From: CBDHFN01 sp965262605
GTDB taxonomy: Bacteria; Pseudomonadota; Alphaproteobacteria; JASGCL01
Reading direction: 5' to 3'
NCBI GenBank assembly: GCA_965262605.1
Contig: CBDHFN010000003.1
Location: 62,001 to 126,000 of the forward strand
Length of the DNA stretch: 64,000 nt
Both the position numbers and the translations under genes were made by a program. A model generated the notes under the pieces. It did not search any database, was not told where the DNA came from, and worked only from the letters and a program-made list of their open reading frames with translations. Shown in pieces: positions 1 to 9,509 of the stretch (its first letter is position 1; each line of letters begins with the position of its first letter).

Positions 1-74
1 ACAAGCAATACCGCCAACGCCGCCCAAGTGCGGCTGACACCGATATTACGCATCATACCAATAAATTGTTCCAT
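1..74 (-). CDS. fliF: Probable flagellar M-ring protein FliF, N-terminal fragment
   Basis: Only the first 24 codons are in the window; the gene runs off the left edge. The translation begins MEQFIGMMRNIGVSRTWAAL and continues into a hydrophobic stretch. This resembles the start of FliF (a short amphipathic segment with an RNIG/RNLG-like motif followed by the first transmembrane helix), which forms the flagellar MS ring in the inner membrane. Two motB genes later in the window agree with motility. The call rests on a very short match from memory, so it is tentative. Confidence 0.45.
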   Translation of the reverse strand, partial: MEQFIGMMRNIGVSRTWAALAVLL

Positions 75-286
75 TTTAACCTTCGTTATGGCAATTTAAG
101 AATCATTTTTATTAAAAAAATGCTATTTATCAATGAGTTTTGTAAATTCACTGATAAAACTGGCATATTTCTTGAATAATGAACAGATTCCCCATTTTAT
201 TTTTCAATAGCTAAATGGATAAATTGATTCGCGAATCATGTAAATAATAAAGGGTAATTATTTTATATTTTCTTGTGGATAAGTAT
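75..286. other. Intergenic region upstream of the fliF-like gene
   Basis: About 210 bp of A+T-rich sequence between the fliF-like start and the end of ccmI. It holds one perfect DnaA-box-like 9-mer (274-282, TTATCCACA on the minus strand), a 12-bp palindrome GATTCGCGAATC at 226-237 containing two GANTC sites, and on the minus strand the 10-mer AATGGGGAAT that recurs upstream of tolC and the adenylate cyclase. No convincing promoter hexamers could be fixed by eye. Confidence 0.4.
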
Positions 287-1012
287 TTATTTTTTCAAGC
301 CTTGTAATTGCGAGCGCAAAGCATCGCCTTGGGGATTTTCGGGAATCAGCGGTTGAATTTCATCAATAATTTGATTGGTAATATTTTTCGGCGCACCAAT
401 TTGCAAGGAGATTTTTAAACGAAATAATTGAAAATCTAAATTTGCCTGCACCTCATGCGATGCGTTATTAAAAATTTCTTGCACTTTCGCGGTATCTTGC
501 ATTTTAATCGCATTTTCTATTAATAAAATAGTATATTCAAGGTTATCGCCGACTAAATCATGGTATTTTTCCAAAAAATCCAACGATTGTTGATATTGCC
601 CAAAGCGCAAATTGGCAATTGCCTCTTCAAAATAATAATCCGAAAATTCACTTTTTGTCATGGGGGATAATAAAGGCGAACCAATTGATATATAGGCAAC
701 TCCGCCAATTATTGGCATCAAAATAATTAATAAAATCATCAGAAATTTTTGTTTTTTGGGGCTAAATTGTGTAAAATTCACGGGAGTTGCTTGATATTCA
801 AGAATTTGTCTTGCTAAATCTTGTTCAAGTTTTTTCGCATCTTGGTCATGCCAGATTTTTGCTTGAATTTCGCGTAATAATTGCGCGTAAGAATTTTTCA
901 AATATTGCAAATCATTTTGATTATGGGTATTGGGCGTAAAATCGCGCCGCAAATTCCAACAAAATACCAAGCTAAGGCTAAGAAATATCGCCAATGCGGT
1001 TAAAATAATCAT
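287..1012 (-). CDS. ccmI: Cytochrome c biogenesis protein CcmI (CycH)
   Basis: The 241-residue protein has an N-terminal membrane helix (about residues 1-20), a cytoplasmic coiled segment rich in Q, K and E (about 30-75), a second helix (about 88-112) and a periplasmic tail with a TPR-like stretch. This is the CcmI/CycH layout. CcmI chaperones apocytochrome c to the heme-ligation complex in the periplasm. The C-terminal part is short compared with family members that carry a longer TPR domain. The start overlaps the ccmH stop by four bases (ATGA), so the two are probably translationally coupled. The family call is reliable; the shortness may be a lineage feature. Confidence 0.85.
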   Translation of the reverse strand: MIILTALAIFLSLSLVFCWNLRRDFTPNTHNQNDLQYLKNSYAQLLREIQAKIWHDQDAKKLEQDLARQILEYQATPVNFTQFSPKKQKFLMILLIILMPIIGGVAYISIGSPLLSPMTKSEFSDYYFEEAIANLRFGQYQQSLDFLEKYHDLVGDNLEYTILLIENAIKMQDTAKVQEIFNNASHEVQANLDFQLFRLKISLQIGAPKNITNQIIDEIQPLIPENPQGDALRSQLQGLKK

Positions 1013-1464
1013 GAAGATTGCCTTTCATTATGCAAGGATTGTTGAATTTTTTCTAAATCAGTTTGGCTTATTTCGGGGGATTCGCTGACGGGTGCGCGAT
1101 AAAAACGGCGAATTAATAAAAATCCCAAAATTAAAATAATTAATGGCGAAAACCATAAAAAATAAGTCGCAAGATAAAAAGGCGGCTTCATTAAGACAAA
1201 ATTGCCGTATTTACTGACGATATAGTCGGTTATGGCTTGATTTGATTCGCCCAATAGCAATCTTTCGCGCACGATGATTCGTAAAGTTTTGGCAATTTGT
1301 GCCCCAGAATCGTCAATCGTTTGGTTTTGGCATACTAAGCATCGCAGATTTGCGCTAATTTCGCGGGCACGCGCCTCTAAATTCGGGTCTTGTAATTGTT
1401 CGCTTGGGGCGATTGCCGATAATTTCAGCGGAATAATTAGCAATAAAATCAATAAAAACTGCAT
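1009..1464 (-). CDS. ccmH: Cytochrome c biogenesis protein CcmH (CycL)
   Basis: This 151-residue protein begins with a signal peptide (about 1-17) and carries the signature RCLVCQNQ (residues 41-48). The two cysteines of its CxxC-like pair reduce apocytochrome c thiols before heme attachment. A single membrane helix (about 98-118) is followed by a short cytoplasmic tail. It sits directly upstream of ccmI with an ATGA overlap. The other ccm genes (ccmE, ccmF, ccmG) are not in the window. On the upstream side it is separated by one base from the O-antigen ligase gene on the same strand. Confidence 0.93.
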   Translation of the reverse strand: MQFLLILLLIIPLKLSAIAPSEQLQDPNLEARAREISANLRCLVCQNQTIDDSGAQIAKTLRIIVRERLLLGESNQAITDYIVSKYGNFVLMKPPFYLATYFLWFSPLIILILGFLLIRRFYRAPVSESPEISQTDLEKIQQSLHNERQSS

Positions 1465-1465
1465 A

Positions 1466-2716
1466 TTAACGCCATAATTTTGGAATTTGTGATGGCGGGC
1501 ATTGGCGCACCATTAAAAACCCCCAATAAAACCAAAAAATCCGTTGAAAAAACATATCATGGGGCATGGAAAATAAGGCAATCGCCAATAATAACGCCAT
1601 GGCTAAAAAATCATGCGAAAATCTGCGCCATTTTTTTTGCGTGAAAAAACTCATCACCACTTGCCAAGCGGGGCTTAAAAATACCAAACCGCCAATGATT
1701 CCTAATTCCGCGCCCAACCAAATAAAGCCGTTATGAATCGTATGATATTCGCCATATTGCTGATATTCTCGGGCTATAAACGCGCCCAAACCAGCCCCAA
1801 AATAGGGGTATTCTTGCCATAAATCCAAACCATTCCAAAATAAACTTGCCCGTTCTTCGTTAACTTCGGTAAAGCCATGCTGCATTTCTGTGCCCAGCAT
1901 AATGATAATTTCTTGCCAATCGGTAAAATAATTAATGATTAATTCCAACCCATAAATTGCGCCAAATAATAATATTGTGCCGATAAAGCTTGCCAACATA
2001 AAGCGCGGGCGGATAAAAATTAAGCCTATACTAAGCAAGGCAAGAACCACCCAACCTGTTGCCGAAGTGGTGATAATCATGCCAAGCCCAAGCCAACTGC
2101 CACAAAAAACGGCGAGTAAGTTGATTTTTTTATGCAAATATGCCAAAACAACGCCATTAATTAAAATAAAAAAACTATACGCATTGGGGTTTAATAATAA
2201 ACCATAAAATCGGAAGCTATCCGCGGGATATTGAAACCAAGATTGATGAGTTTTTTTCAAAATAAATTCAAAAATTATCGCGAAAATTATCGCAAAACAT
2301 GTAGTATAAACCATTTTTCTTAAGCCTTTATAGCCAAAAATCTGCCGCACCATGATGCCGCTTAGAAAAAAACCAAAACACACTAATAAACCCAAGAAAC
2401 GCGCGAAAAATGCCCATTTAACGAAACCATATTGCGAATAACCATGCCAAAAAGCCAAAGCCAAACATATGCCCATCATCACCAAACCAAAACGCATGGC
2501 AGGCACACGCCAAATATTTGCCCGCAAAATTAACAATCGCCAAGAAATTAAGGCACTAAGCCCCAAGATTGCCATGGGAATATCGGCACCATTGCCGTTA
2601 AACTCAAAATACCCCAAAAAAATACGCACATTCATCACCATGCCAATCGCGATGGCGAAGCATAACAGCATGAAAAAATTACGATAAATTGGGGAGGATA
2701 GCTTGAAATTGGGCAT
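1466..2716 (-). CDS. O-antigen ligase / polymerase family membrane protein (Wzy_C type)
   Basis: This 416-residue protein has about ten or more hydrophobic helices. Near the C-terminus a periplasmic loop reads WQEYPYFGAGLGAF, followed by a YHTIHNGFIWLGAELG segment, the typical O-antigen ligase (Wzy_C) signature with the catalytic-loop histidine. Members join O-polysaccharide to lipid A core or polymerise repeat units at the outer face of the inner membrane. The start at 2716 overlaps hdaA by 38 bp and has AAGGA about 14 bp upstream. Residue 16 (2671) is another possible ATG, lacking a good ribosome site. Whether it is WaaL or Wzy cannot be decided from sequence alone. Confidence 0.8.
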   Translation of the reverse strand: MPNFKLSSPIYRNFFMLLCFAIAIGMVMNVRIFLGYFEFNGNGADIPMAILGLSALISWRLLILRANIWRVPAMRFGLVMMGICLALAFWHGYSQYGFVKWAFFARFLGLLVCFGFFLSGIMVRQIFGYKGLRKMVYTTCFAIIFAIIFEFILKKTHQSWFQYPADSFRFYGLLLNPNAYSFFILINGVVLAYLHKKINLLAVFCGSWLGLGMIITTSATGWVVLALLSIGLIFIRPRFMLASFIGTILLFGAIYGLELIINYFTDWQEIIIMLGTEMQHGFTEVNEERASLFWNGLDLWQEYPYFGAGLGAFIAREYQQYGEYHTIHNGFIWLGAELGIIGGLVFLSPAWQVVMSFFTQKKWRRFSHDFLAMALLLAIALFSMPHDMFFQRIFWFYWGFLMVRQCPPSQIPKLWR

Positions 2717-3365
2717 AATTATTCAATATTTCCTTGACTAATGGGCGAATTATTTTTCGTGATGCGTTATGCTGGGTGCTTATTTCTTCTATAATAAAAT
2801 CAATGGCGGGATAATCGCATTGGATTTTTTCCACTATATACGATATTTCCGCCATTGTCATGAAAATTTGCCGTTCGCATAAAATATTATGAATAATTTG
2901 CCGCGCAATACGAAATGTCGGTTTGCCAAAGGAAATTTCATAAAAATAATTTAAGCGCGATTGCACATCGCGAATCGGCATTTTAGCCTGAAAATCGCCA
3001 AGGCTTGTGCGATTAGTTAGCAATAAAAACCGATTTTGGGCGTGAATTTCATTAATTAAATGAAATAACGCCATGGGATTATTGCCAAAAAATCTGTCCG
3101 CATCATCAACGATTATTAAATCGGCGATTAATAACGCATCTTCGTCATAAAATTGGGCGTTTTGATGATTAAAATATTGGGTAATATAATGGGTTTTGCC
3201 GCTGTATTTTTCGCCGCTTAAATATAAAAAACGCGATGAAAAATGCCGAAAATCGCTTAAAATTTCATGCGCAATATAATTATTGGGCGATAAAATAAAT
3301 TCCCCAAATAATTTTGGCGTATGGGTATTGGCAATGGCTAAATCAAAAAATAATTGCTGATTCAT
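2679..3365 (-). CDS. hdaA: DnaA-related replication regulator HdaA (Hda family)
   Basis: This 228-residue protein has a clamp-binding-like N-terminus (QQLFFDL, residues 3-9), a Walker A loop G51-E-K-Y-S-G-K-T58, a Walker B strand LIIVDDAD and a sensor-like LLLTNRT segment. It lacks the DnaA DNA-binding domain, as expected for Hda. Hda with the sliding clamp promotes ATP hydrolysis on DnaA after initiation and prevents re-replication. The neighbour order perM-hdaA is typical of alphaproteobacteria. Its ATG overlaps the perM stop (ATGA). Identification rests on motifs plus context. Confidence 0.88.
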   Translation of the reverse strand: MNQQLFFDLAIANTHTPKLFGEFILSPNNYIAHEILSDFRHFSSRFLYLSGEKYSGKTHYITQYFNHQNAQFYDEDALLIADLIIVDDADRFFGNNPMALFHLINEIHAQNRFLLLTNRTSLGDFQAKMPIRDVQSRLNYFYEISFGKPTFRIARQIIHNILCERQIFMTMAEISYIVEKIQCDYPAIDFIIEEISTQHNASRKIIRPLVKEILNNYAQFQAILPNLS

Positions 3366-4441
3366 CGTGAAATACCAAATTTATAAAATTTCGTTTTTTG
3401 GTAATATCGCCAATATATTTTCGCAAAATGCACCATGATGCAGGCAATGGGTATGGAAAAAATAATGCCAAAAATGCCAAACCAATTACCCATTAACAAG
3501 ACGGCTAATATGGCAACGGCGGGTTTTAAACCCACGCTGCTGCCGACTAATTTAGGGATTAAGATAAGATTTTCCACTAAATGCCCAACACCATATACCA
3601 CCCATACTAATAATAAAATTTGGAAACCATCGCGCCAATCGCTTAACGCCGTAATCGTGGCAATAGCAAGCGCGGTAATAAAGCCTAAAAATGGGATAAA
3701 GCTTATGACACCCGTAATAAAACCAATGACAAGCCCGTTTTTTAAACCAATGATGAATAAAATTGCCGTATAATAAAGCATTAAAATCAACGATACTATC
3801 ATTTGCCCGCGCAAAAATGTTGCAAATACTTGGGTGGAATATGAAATATTATTCATCACAATGCGCTGATAGGGGCGCGGTGTGGATCTTGCCATAAATT
3901 TACCAATTTCATGCCAATAAATTAACAAATAATACCCAAAAATTGGCGCCAATAAAATATAAAATAAAATTTGAATAATAAAAGTTAAATTGACAATAAT
4001 TTCTTCGCCATGACTTGAAATATAATTGGTAATTTGCGGTAAGACTTCAATAATTTGCTTGGATTGAATCGTAATATCATATTCGCCCAACCGCCTGACA
4101 AACCATCGCACCAAGGAATTAATGCTGGGGAAAATATTTTTGACCAACGAAATACCATCAACAATTAAATAAGGAATCGCGCCCACAATCAGTAATTCCA
4201 ATATGAAACAACCAATCATAATAATACCCGCCCATATAGGCGGCGGCAATAAATGCAAGGACGAATGATGAATAATTGGGTGAAAAATCAAGGCAAATAA
4301 AAAACCAACAAATAACGGCAATAAAATCACCCCAGACGATTGCACCAACCAAAATATCGCCCACAAAGCCAAGATAGTCAATAAAATCGGCAAAACCCGT
4401 TTGAAAAAAATATTCATATAATTAATGGAATTTTCACTCAT
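3362..4441 (-). CDS. AI-2E / PerM family membrane permease
   Basis: This 359-residue protein has paired N-terminal helices, a central soluble loop and a block of C-terminal helices including the segment GLVIGFITGVISFIPFLGFI, which matches the conserved GVxxxIPxxG core of the UPF0118/PerM family. Substrate is unknown for most members. It lies in a run with four-base overlaps on both sides (DUF2066 upstream, hdaA downstream), so the three are probably co-transcribed. The family is secure, the role is not. Confidence 0.85.
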   Translation of the reverse strand: MSENSINYMNIFFKRVLPILLTILALWAIFWLVQSSGVILLPLFVGFLFALIFHPIIHHSSLHLLPPPIWAGIIMIGCFILELLIVGAIPYLIVDGISLVKNIFPSINSLVRWFVRRLGEYDITIQSKQIIEVLPQITNYISSHGEEIIVNLTFIIQILFYILLAPIFGYYLLIYWHEIGKFMARSTPRPYQRIVMNNISYSTQVFATFLRGQMIVSLILMLYYTAILFIIGLKNGLVIGFITGVISFIPFLGFITALAIATITALSDWRDGFQILLLVWVVYGVGHLVENLILIPKLVGSSVGLKPAVAILAVLLMGNWFGIFGIIFSIPIACIMVHFAKIYWRYYQKTKFYKFGISR

Positions 4442-5613
4442 TTTTTAATCTTAATACCTAATTTATCATTGGAATCGGTGCTTAACACAAAACCTGCTAA
4501 TTGTAAATCATTTTTAAGATTATTTTTATCGCCAAAATAAATTATTTCCGCATCAACGCGATAAGGTTCAAATTTCATAATTTTGATTGTTGCAAAATTT
4601 TTCATGCGCGTCAGCCTGTCTTGCACGCTAAGCCATTCATTATAATCAGCAAATTGGAATTGCAATAAATATTTATATTTGATGCTATTATTAGCCGAAA
4701 CCATGGCATATTTTTTCCAATCTGATTCTAAATCCGCCAATATTTTTGCGGTTGCGGGGTTTAATAATTCGCTTATATCCTGTCCCACGGCTTTTTGCAT
4801 ACGGAATTCATAGCGTTTCGTTAGCCAATCTTTACCCAATAATTGCGCTTCAAATTGAAAAAAATCTTGCCCCGCAACGGCGCCACCGACCGCGCCAATG
4901 ATTAAAATTTGCGGTGTTGCATAAAGATTCATGATATTCGCCAAGCCCCTCTCATCAATGCGTTTTACCATGTCGGTGGTTAAAAAATCTTTGCGCCTAT
5001 CGTCCAGTTCGGGCAAGACAAAGCGCATTAAACCATCGCGCGGTAATTGCAGGCGAATCGCATCATGCAGTTGATTAACATTATCCCAAACAACAGGCGT
5101 GCCATTATCGTAATAAGGCACGATTAAAATTGGCGAAGATTCCACCATCGCAAATTGATATTTTTTTTGCACCCAAAGGCTTTGGGTTTTTATGGGGTTG
5201 AATTGCACGACAATTTGCGCGTGGTATCGGTGCTTATAGGCTTGATTATTATCAGTTTTTTGCGCGTCATTTTTCATCAAACTTTGTTCTTGATTAATGG
5301 TTAATTTATCAATTATTTCGTTTAATTCTGTTGGGTTTGGCATATCTTCGGGATTATAATCAAGCACCATACGCGCCAATAATCGCTTATATGCTGATTT
5401 TTTCGCCACGCTTAACGCTAAATCTTTGGCAACTTGAGCATCATTGGCGCCAATATCCACGAAAATTTGCGTGATGGTAAATGCTTCGCCCAATTTTTTT
5501 GGGATAATTTCTTGACTTTTCGCGCCTTGGCACAGAAAAAAAATCGCAAATAATAAAAAAATCCTTGCGATTATGGGAAAAATCTTTATTGGTAAAGCTA
5601 TGGAGTAATACAT
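4438..5613 (-). CDS. DUF2066 domain protein, predicted exported
   Basis: The 391-residue product has a hydrophobic N-terminus ending near QGAKSQ that looks like a signal peptide, then a DUF2066-type region (FVDIGANDAQVAKDLALSVA, SAYKRLLARM). DUF2066 genes commonly stand next to purM and perM in alphaproteobacteria, as here. Function is unknown. The start codon shares bases with the divergent purM start: the CAT/ATG pair occupies 5611-5614. Downstream it overlaps perM by ATGA. Confidence 0.8.
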   Translation of the reverse strand: MYYSIALPIKIFPIIARIFLLFAIFFLCQGAKSQEIIPKKLGEAFTITQIFVDIGANDAQVAKDLALSVAKKSAYKRLLARMVLDYNPEDMPNPTELNEIIDKLTINQEQSLMKNDAQKTDNNQAYKHRYHAQIVVQFNPIKTQSLWVQKKYQFAMVESSPILIVPYYDNGTPVVWDNVNQLHDAIRLQLPRDGLMRFVLPELDDRRKDFLTTDMVKRIDERGLANIMNLYATPQILIIGAVGGAVAGQDFFQFEAQLLGKDWLTKRYEFRMQKAVGQDISELLNPATAKILADLESDWKKYAMVSANNSIKYKYLLQFQFADYNEWLSVQDRLTRMKNFATIKIMKFEPYRVDAEIIYFGDKNNLKNDLQLAGFVLSTDSNDKLGIKIKK

Positions 5614-6652
5614 GGATTCTATTATAACTTATGAAAAGTCAGGAGTCAACATTGCGAATGGAAATGATTTTGTAAAAAAAATTAAACCATTCGCGGCGGC
5701 GACTAAAAAACCATGGGCAAATGCATCATTGGGGGGGTTTGGCGCGGTGTTTGACCCGAAAAAAGCTGGGTTTATTGATCCATTAATTTTGACTTCAACT
5801 GATGGGGTTGGCACAAAATTAGCCATTGCGATTGCCATGCGCCGTTATGATACGATTGGCATTGATTTAGTGGCAATGTGCGTCAATGATCTTTTGGTTG
5901 AAGGCGCAAAGCCGCTTGCCTTTTTGGATTATTATGCTTGCGGGCAGTTAAATATTATCAATGCCGCCCAAGTAGTCAAGGGCATAAGCGCGGGTTGTAT
6001 TCAAGCAAATTGCGCCTTAATCGGTGGTGAAACGGCGGAAATGCCGGAATTTTACGATGCGGAAAAATTTGACTTGGCGGGATTCGTGGTTGGCGCGATT
6101 GAGCGCGAAATATACGAACATCGCCAAAAACCGATGGCTGGTGATATGTTAATTGCCCTGCCTTCTTCGGGACTGCATAGTAATGGTTATTCTTTGGCGC
6201 GCAAAATCATTGCCACCCATAATTTATCATACCAAGACCCATGCCCATTTGATAAAAATATTTCCTTAGGTGATGCCTTATTAACGCCGACTTTAATTTA
6301 CGAACAAGCCAGTTTATTGGGATTTAATCACGGGCTTATTAAAGCGGGCAGTCATATCACGGGTGGTGGCTTATTGGAAAATTTACCGCGGGTTTTTGGC
6401 GATGATTTATGCGCGAATATTGACAAAAATTCTTGGCAAATTCCCCCAATTTTTACATTTTTGCAAAATTTAGGCAATGTGCCATTAAACGACTTATACC
6501 GCACGCTTAATTGCGGGATTGGCATGGTTTTTATTGTTGCCCAAGAAAATATAAGCCCATTGCAAAAATTATGGCGCGATATTGGGCAAGAATCTTGGGT
6601 AATTGGGCAATTATCGGCGAAAATTGGCGCAGAATCGGTGCTTATCGCATGA
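5612..6652 (+). CDS. purM: Phosphoribosylformylglycinamidine cyclo-ligase (AIR synthetase)
   Basis: PurM closes the imidazole ring in purine synthesis (FGAM plus ATP to AIR). The 346-residue protein is full length and shows STDGVGTK, GGETAEMP and SHITGGGLLENLPRV, the ATP and substrate motifs of the family. A GGAG ribosome site lies about 8 bases before the ATG, supporting this start even though it overlaps the divergent DUF2066 start codon. It overlaps mobB by ATGA. The common partner purN is not adjacent. Confidence 0.96.
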   Translation: MDSIITYEKSGVNIANGNDFVKKIKPFAAATKKPWANASLGGFGAVFDPKKAGFIDPLILTSTDGVGTKLAIAIAMRRYDTIGIDLVAMCVNDLLVEGAKPLAFLDYYACGQLNIINAAQVVKGISAGCIQANCALIGGETAEMPEFYDAEKFDLAGFVVGAIEREIYEHRQKPMAGDMLIALPSSGLHSNGYSLARKIIATHNLSYQDPCPFDKNISLGDALLTPTLIYEQASLLGFNHGLIKAGSHITGGGLLENLPRVFGDDLCANIDKNSWQIPPIFTFLQNLGNVPLNDLYRTLNCGIGMVFIVAQENISPLQKLWRDIGQESWVIGQLSAKIGAESVLIA

Positions 6653-7182
6653 AATTAATGGGGATAGCTGGTTGGAGTGGCTCGGGAAAAACCTCGTTAA
6701 TCGTGCGATTATTGGCATATTTTAATGAAAAAAATTTGCGCACTTCGGTTATTAAGCACGCCCATCATAATTTTGAACCCGATATTATCGGCAAAGATTC
6801 TTACCGATTTCGCACCGAAGGGGCTTATCAATGTTGTATTTCATCGCAAAAAATTACCATGGTGGTGGAACAACGCCAAACAAAAAATTTGCAAGAAAAT
6901 GAACCTAATTTAGCCGAATTATTGGCACGGTTAAAACCCTGTGATTTAGTCATTATTGAGGGGTTTAAATTTGATCCAATAATTAAATGCGAAATTTTTA
7001 ATTCCACGCTTAACAAGCCGTATTTATACGAAAATGATTCGCAAATTCAAGCCTTAATTGCCGATATTATCCCCCATCATTTACCCAATTGGCACAATAA
7101 ACCGATTTTTCAGCGCGATGATATTGCGCAAATTGGCGAATTTATTTGGCAAAACGCGCAAAATACTTCATCAAGATTCTAG
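6649..7182 (+). CDS. mobB: Molybdopterin-guanine dinucleotide biosynthesis protein MobB
   Basis: The 177-residue GTP-binding protein has a P-loop GWSGSGKTS at residues 6-14, KHAHHNFEPD and the Walker-B-like DLVIIEGFK, all typical of MobB, which assists MobA in making the guanine dinucleotide form of the molybdenum cofactor. I chose the ATG at 6649 because it overlaps the purM stop (ATGA) and places the P-loop at the N-terminus; a longer upstream frame exists but lies inside purM. The 3' end overlaps the convergent hydrolase gene by 12 bp. No other moa/mob genes are visible here. Confidence 0.88.
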   Translation: MKLMGIAGWSGSGKTSLIVRLLAYFNEKNLRTSVIKHAHHNFEPDIIGKDSYRFRTEGAYQCCISSQKITMVVEQRQTKNLQENEPNLAELLARLKPCDLVIIEGFKFDPIIKCEIFNSTLNKPYLYENDSQIQALIADIIPHHLPNWHNKPIFQRDDIAQIGEFIWQNAQNTSSRF

Positions 7183-7854
7183 AAAATTATTTATAATGGG
7201 CGCAATAATATTAGGTCGTTCTAAAAAAGCCGTATGCCCGCAATTTTCAATGATATGATGGCGAACATTGGGTAATTTTGCCACCATGGCGATAATTTTT
7301 TCGTTGCTGACTAATTGGTCATGGCTGGCTTGCAGAACAAGCGTGGGTTGGTGAATTTGCGCTAAAAAATCTAATTTATTCTCACGCAGTAAAATTGCAT
7401 TTAGTTGTTGATAATAAATTTCGGGTCCTAAATCTTGATTCATTTCGTTAATTATTGCCAAAATTTCCCAATCTTGGGCAAAATCTTCATGCACTAATTT
7501 TTTAAAATATTGCGGGTGGACTTTAACTTGATTGATTTTTGCGCTTAATTTTAATTGATTTAAGCGAAATTGCCGAATTTCCAAACTATCCGCGCCCGCA
7601 TGGGTAAAGCTAAGCATAAGTTTTTGCACCCGTTGGGGCGCAAGCAAGGCGCATTCAAGCGCGACATACCCCCCCATGGAATAGCCTAAAATATTTAAAT
7701 CCCCAGTATTTTCGGCTAATATCCGCTCTGCCATTGCCTTAATACTGCTATCTTTTGTGGTATCGGCGGCATGAAATTGCGGTAAATATTGGTGGATTCG
7801 CCCAAAAATCTTATGATTGCACATTAAACCCGGAATAAATATCAGCGCCGTCAT
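7171..7854 (-). CDS. Alpha/beta-fold hydrolase
   Basis: This 227-residue protein has the nucleophile elbow GYSMGG, an acidic residue region at QASHDQLV and the catalytic-histidine motif NCGHTAFLERP near the end, giving a complete Ser-Asp-His triad. An oxyanion-type FIPGLMCNH segment is at the N-terminus. Substrate cannot be assigned; relatives include small esterases and MenH/BioH-like enzymes. It overlaps recN by ATGA, so it is likely expressed from the same transcript. Confidence 0.8.
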   Translation of the reverse strand: MTALIFIPGLMCNHKIFGRIHQYLPQFHAADTTKDSSIKAMAERILAENTGDLNILGYSMGGYVALECALLAPQRVQKLMLSFTHAGADSLEIRQFRLNQLKLSAKINQVKVHPQYFKKLVHEDFAQDWEILAIINEMNQDLGPEIYYQQLNAILLRENKLDFLAQIHQPTLVLQASHDQLVSNEKIIAMVAKLPNVRHHIIENCGHTAFLERPNIIAPIINNFLES

Positions 7855-9509
7855 GCCGGCAATCCCAATAATAATTTTGCTTGGGCGCGCGCTTCGTGCG
7901 TTATAATATCTGATGATAACATTCGGGCAATTTCTTCAATGCGCATATTCATGTCGCATAAGCGAATATGGGTGGTTGCTTGATTATTTTCGGTGATTTT
8001 TTCAATTTTAAAATGGCTCTGCCCCATGGCGGCAATTTGCGGGGAATGGGTTATGACAAAACATTGCTGATATTGGCTTAATGATTGTAAAATCTTGCCA
8101 ATCGCCGAAGCGGTTGCGCCCCCAACCCCGCTGTCAATTTCATCAAAAACAAGGGTTTGATGGGTATCTTGCAGCGCCATGGCGTTTTTAATTGCCAATA
8201 ATAATCGCGATAATTCCCCGCCCGATGCAGTTTTATGAACAAAATCAAAGGGCTGGCTTGGGTTAATGCTTGCCAAAAATTGCACTTTATCAAGCCCATC
8301 ACGGTGCGGATTTTCGCGTTCAATTAATTGTATTTTAACGCGGGCATGGGGTAATTTTAACAAAACTAAAATCGGATTTATCATATTTTGCAAATTTTCT
8401 GCGGCTTTCATGCGCAATTTACGCATATTTTGGGCGCAATCATGATAAAATTTGCTGGCATTTTGAAATTCATGCAATAATTTTGGAATCGCGTTTAATT
8501 TTTGTTGATGGCTGGCAAGTTTTAAGGCAAAATCCGCGGCTAAATTATTAAGTTCGTGGCTGGGCACGCGATATTTGCGGGCTAATTCGCGTAATTTATA
8601 TAATCTTTCTTCAATTTCCACGATATTTTCATCGGAATTTTGCCAATCATATAATGCCCGTTCGGCATGTTGCAATAAATCTGATGATAAATTATTAATA
8701 TTATCGGCGATGGTGCAAATATTATCACGATATTCGCCATCAGGTAATTTTAACGAAGCCTTAGATATTTGCCGAAGATTCTTAAAAATTCCATGATTAT
8801 CTTGCAAATTATTGATAATTTCTTGAATATTTTGCAGATTTTTTTCTAAATTTTGTAATTCACGGCGTTTATTATTGCGCCATTCTTCTTCGTTATCCGC
8901 AATACCCATCGCGTCAATTTCCGCAAAAGATTCCGCCCAATAAGCGCAATCCTTGGCAATTTGTTCTTGATGCAATTGCGCAGCTTCATATTGGGTTTTT
9001 GCGCTCATCATTGCATCAAATGCTTGCCGTAATTGGGCTAATTTATCGGCGTATCTGCCAAAATTATCCAGCATTGCCAAATGATTTTGCGCGTCTAACA
9101 AGGCATGTCGTTCATTTTGGGTTTGAATTTCCACGCATAAAGGCGCGATTTTTTGCAAAAAATTTAAACTAACTGGCGTTTCATTAACAAAACATTTGCT
9201 TTTACCATCATTTTTAATGATTCGTCTGATGATTAATTCATTATCAACCGCAATTTCTTGTTCCGCAAAAATGCTGTGTAATTCGTGTTTTTCGGTGATG
9301 GGCGTAAATTCGCCGATAATTTCCGCCATTTCTTCGCCGATGCGAATTTGCCTTATTTCGCCTTTTTCACCAAATAAATAATTAATTGCCGATAATAATA
9401 CTGATTTACCCGCGCCCGTTTCCCCCGATAAAATAATCAAACCATCGTCAAAATTTATGGTGATATTTTTGACTAATACCAAATTGCGTATGGTTAATGA
9501 TTTTAACAT
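7851..9509 (-). CDS. recN: DNA repair protein RecN
   Basis: RecN is an SMC-like ATPase in double-strand-break repair. The 552-residue protein has Walker A GETGAGKS (residues 29-36), two long central coiled-coil regions, the ABC signature TASGGELSR and Walker B LVFDEIDSGVGG near the C-terminus. Length fits the family. Its ATG overlaps the bamD stop by one base (TAATG), the bamD-recN order usual in alphaproteobacteria. Confidence 0.96.
   Translation of the reverse strand: MLKSLTIRNLVLVKNITINFDDGLIILSGETGAGKSVLLSAINYLFGEKGEIRQIRIGEEMAEIIGEFTPITEKHELHSIFAEQEIAVDNELIIRRIIKNDGKSKCFVNETPVSLNFLQKIAPLCVEIQTQNERHALLDAQNHLAMLDNFGRYADKLAQLRQAFDAMMSAKTQYEAAQLHQEQIAKDCAYWAESFAEIDAMGIADNEEEWRNNKRRELQNLEKNLQNIQEIINNLQDNHGIFKNLRQISKASLKLPDGEYRDNICTIADNINNLSSDLLQHAERALYDWQNSDENIVEIEERLYKLRELARKYRVPSHELNNLAADFALKLASHQQKLNAIPKLLHEFQNASKFYHDCAQNMRKLRMKAAENLQNMINPILVLLKLPHARVKIQLIERENPHRDGLDKVQFLASINPSQPFDFVHKTASGGELSRLLLAIKNAMALQDTHQTLVFDEIDSGVGGATASAIGKILQSLSQYQQCFVITHSPQIAAMGQSHFKIEKITENNQATTHIRLCDMNMRIEEIARMLSSDIITHEARAQAKLLLGLPA

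Noticed and set aside
274..282. Perfect DnaA-box-like 9-mer, possible replication origin
   Set aside because: Single site without a cluster, DUE or origin genes; one 9-mer in an A+T-rich genome is expected by chance.
6511..6648. N-terminal extension of MobB inside purM
   Set aside because: The extension is out-of-frame purM sequence; the ATG at 6649 overlaps the purM stop and places the P-loop correctly.
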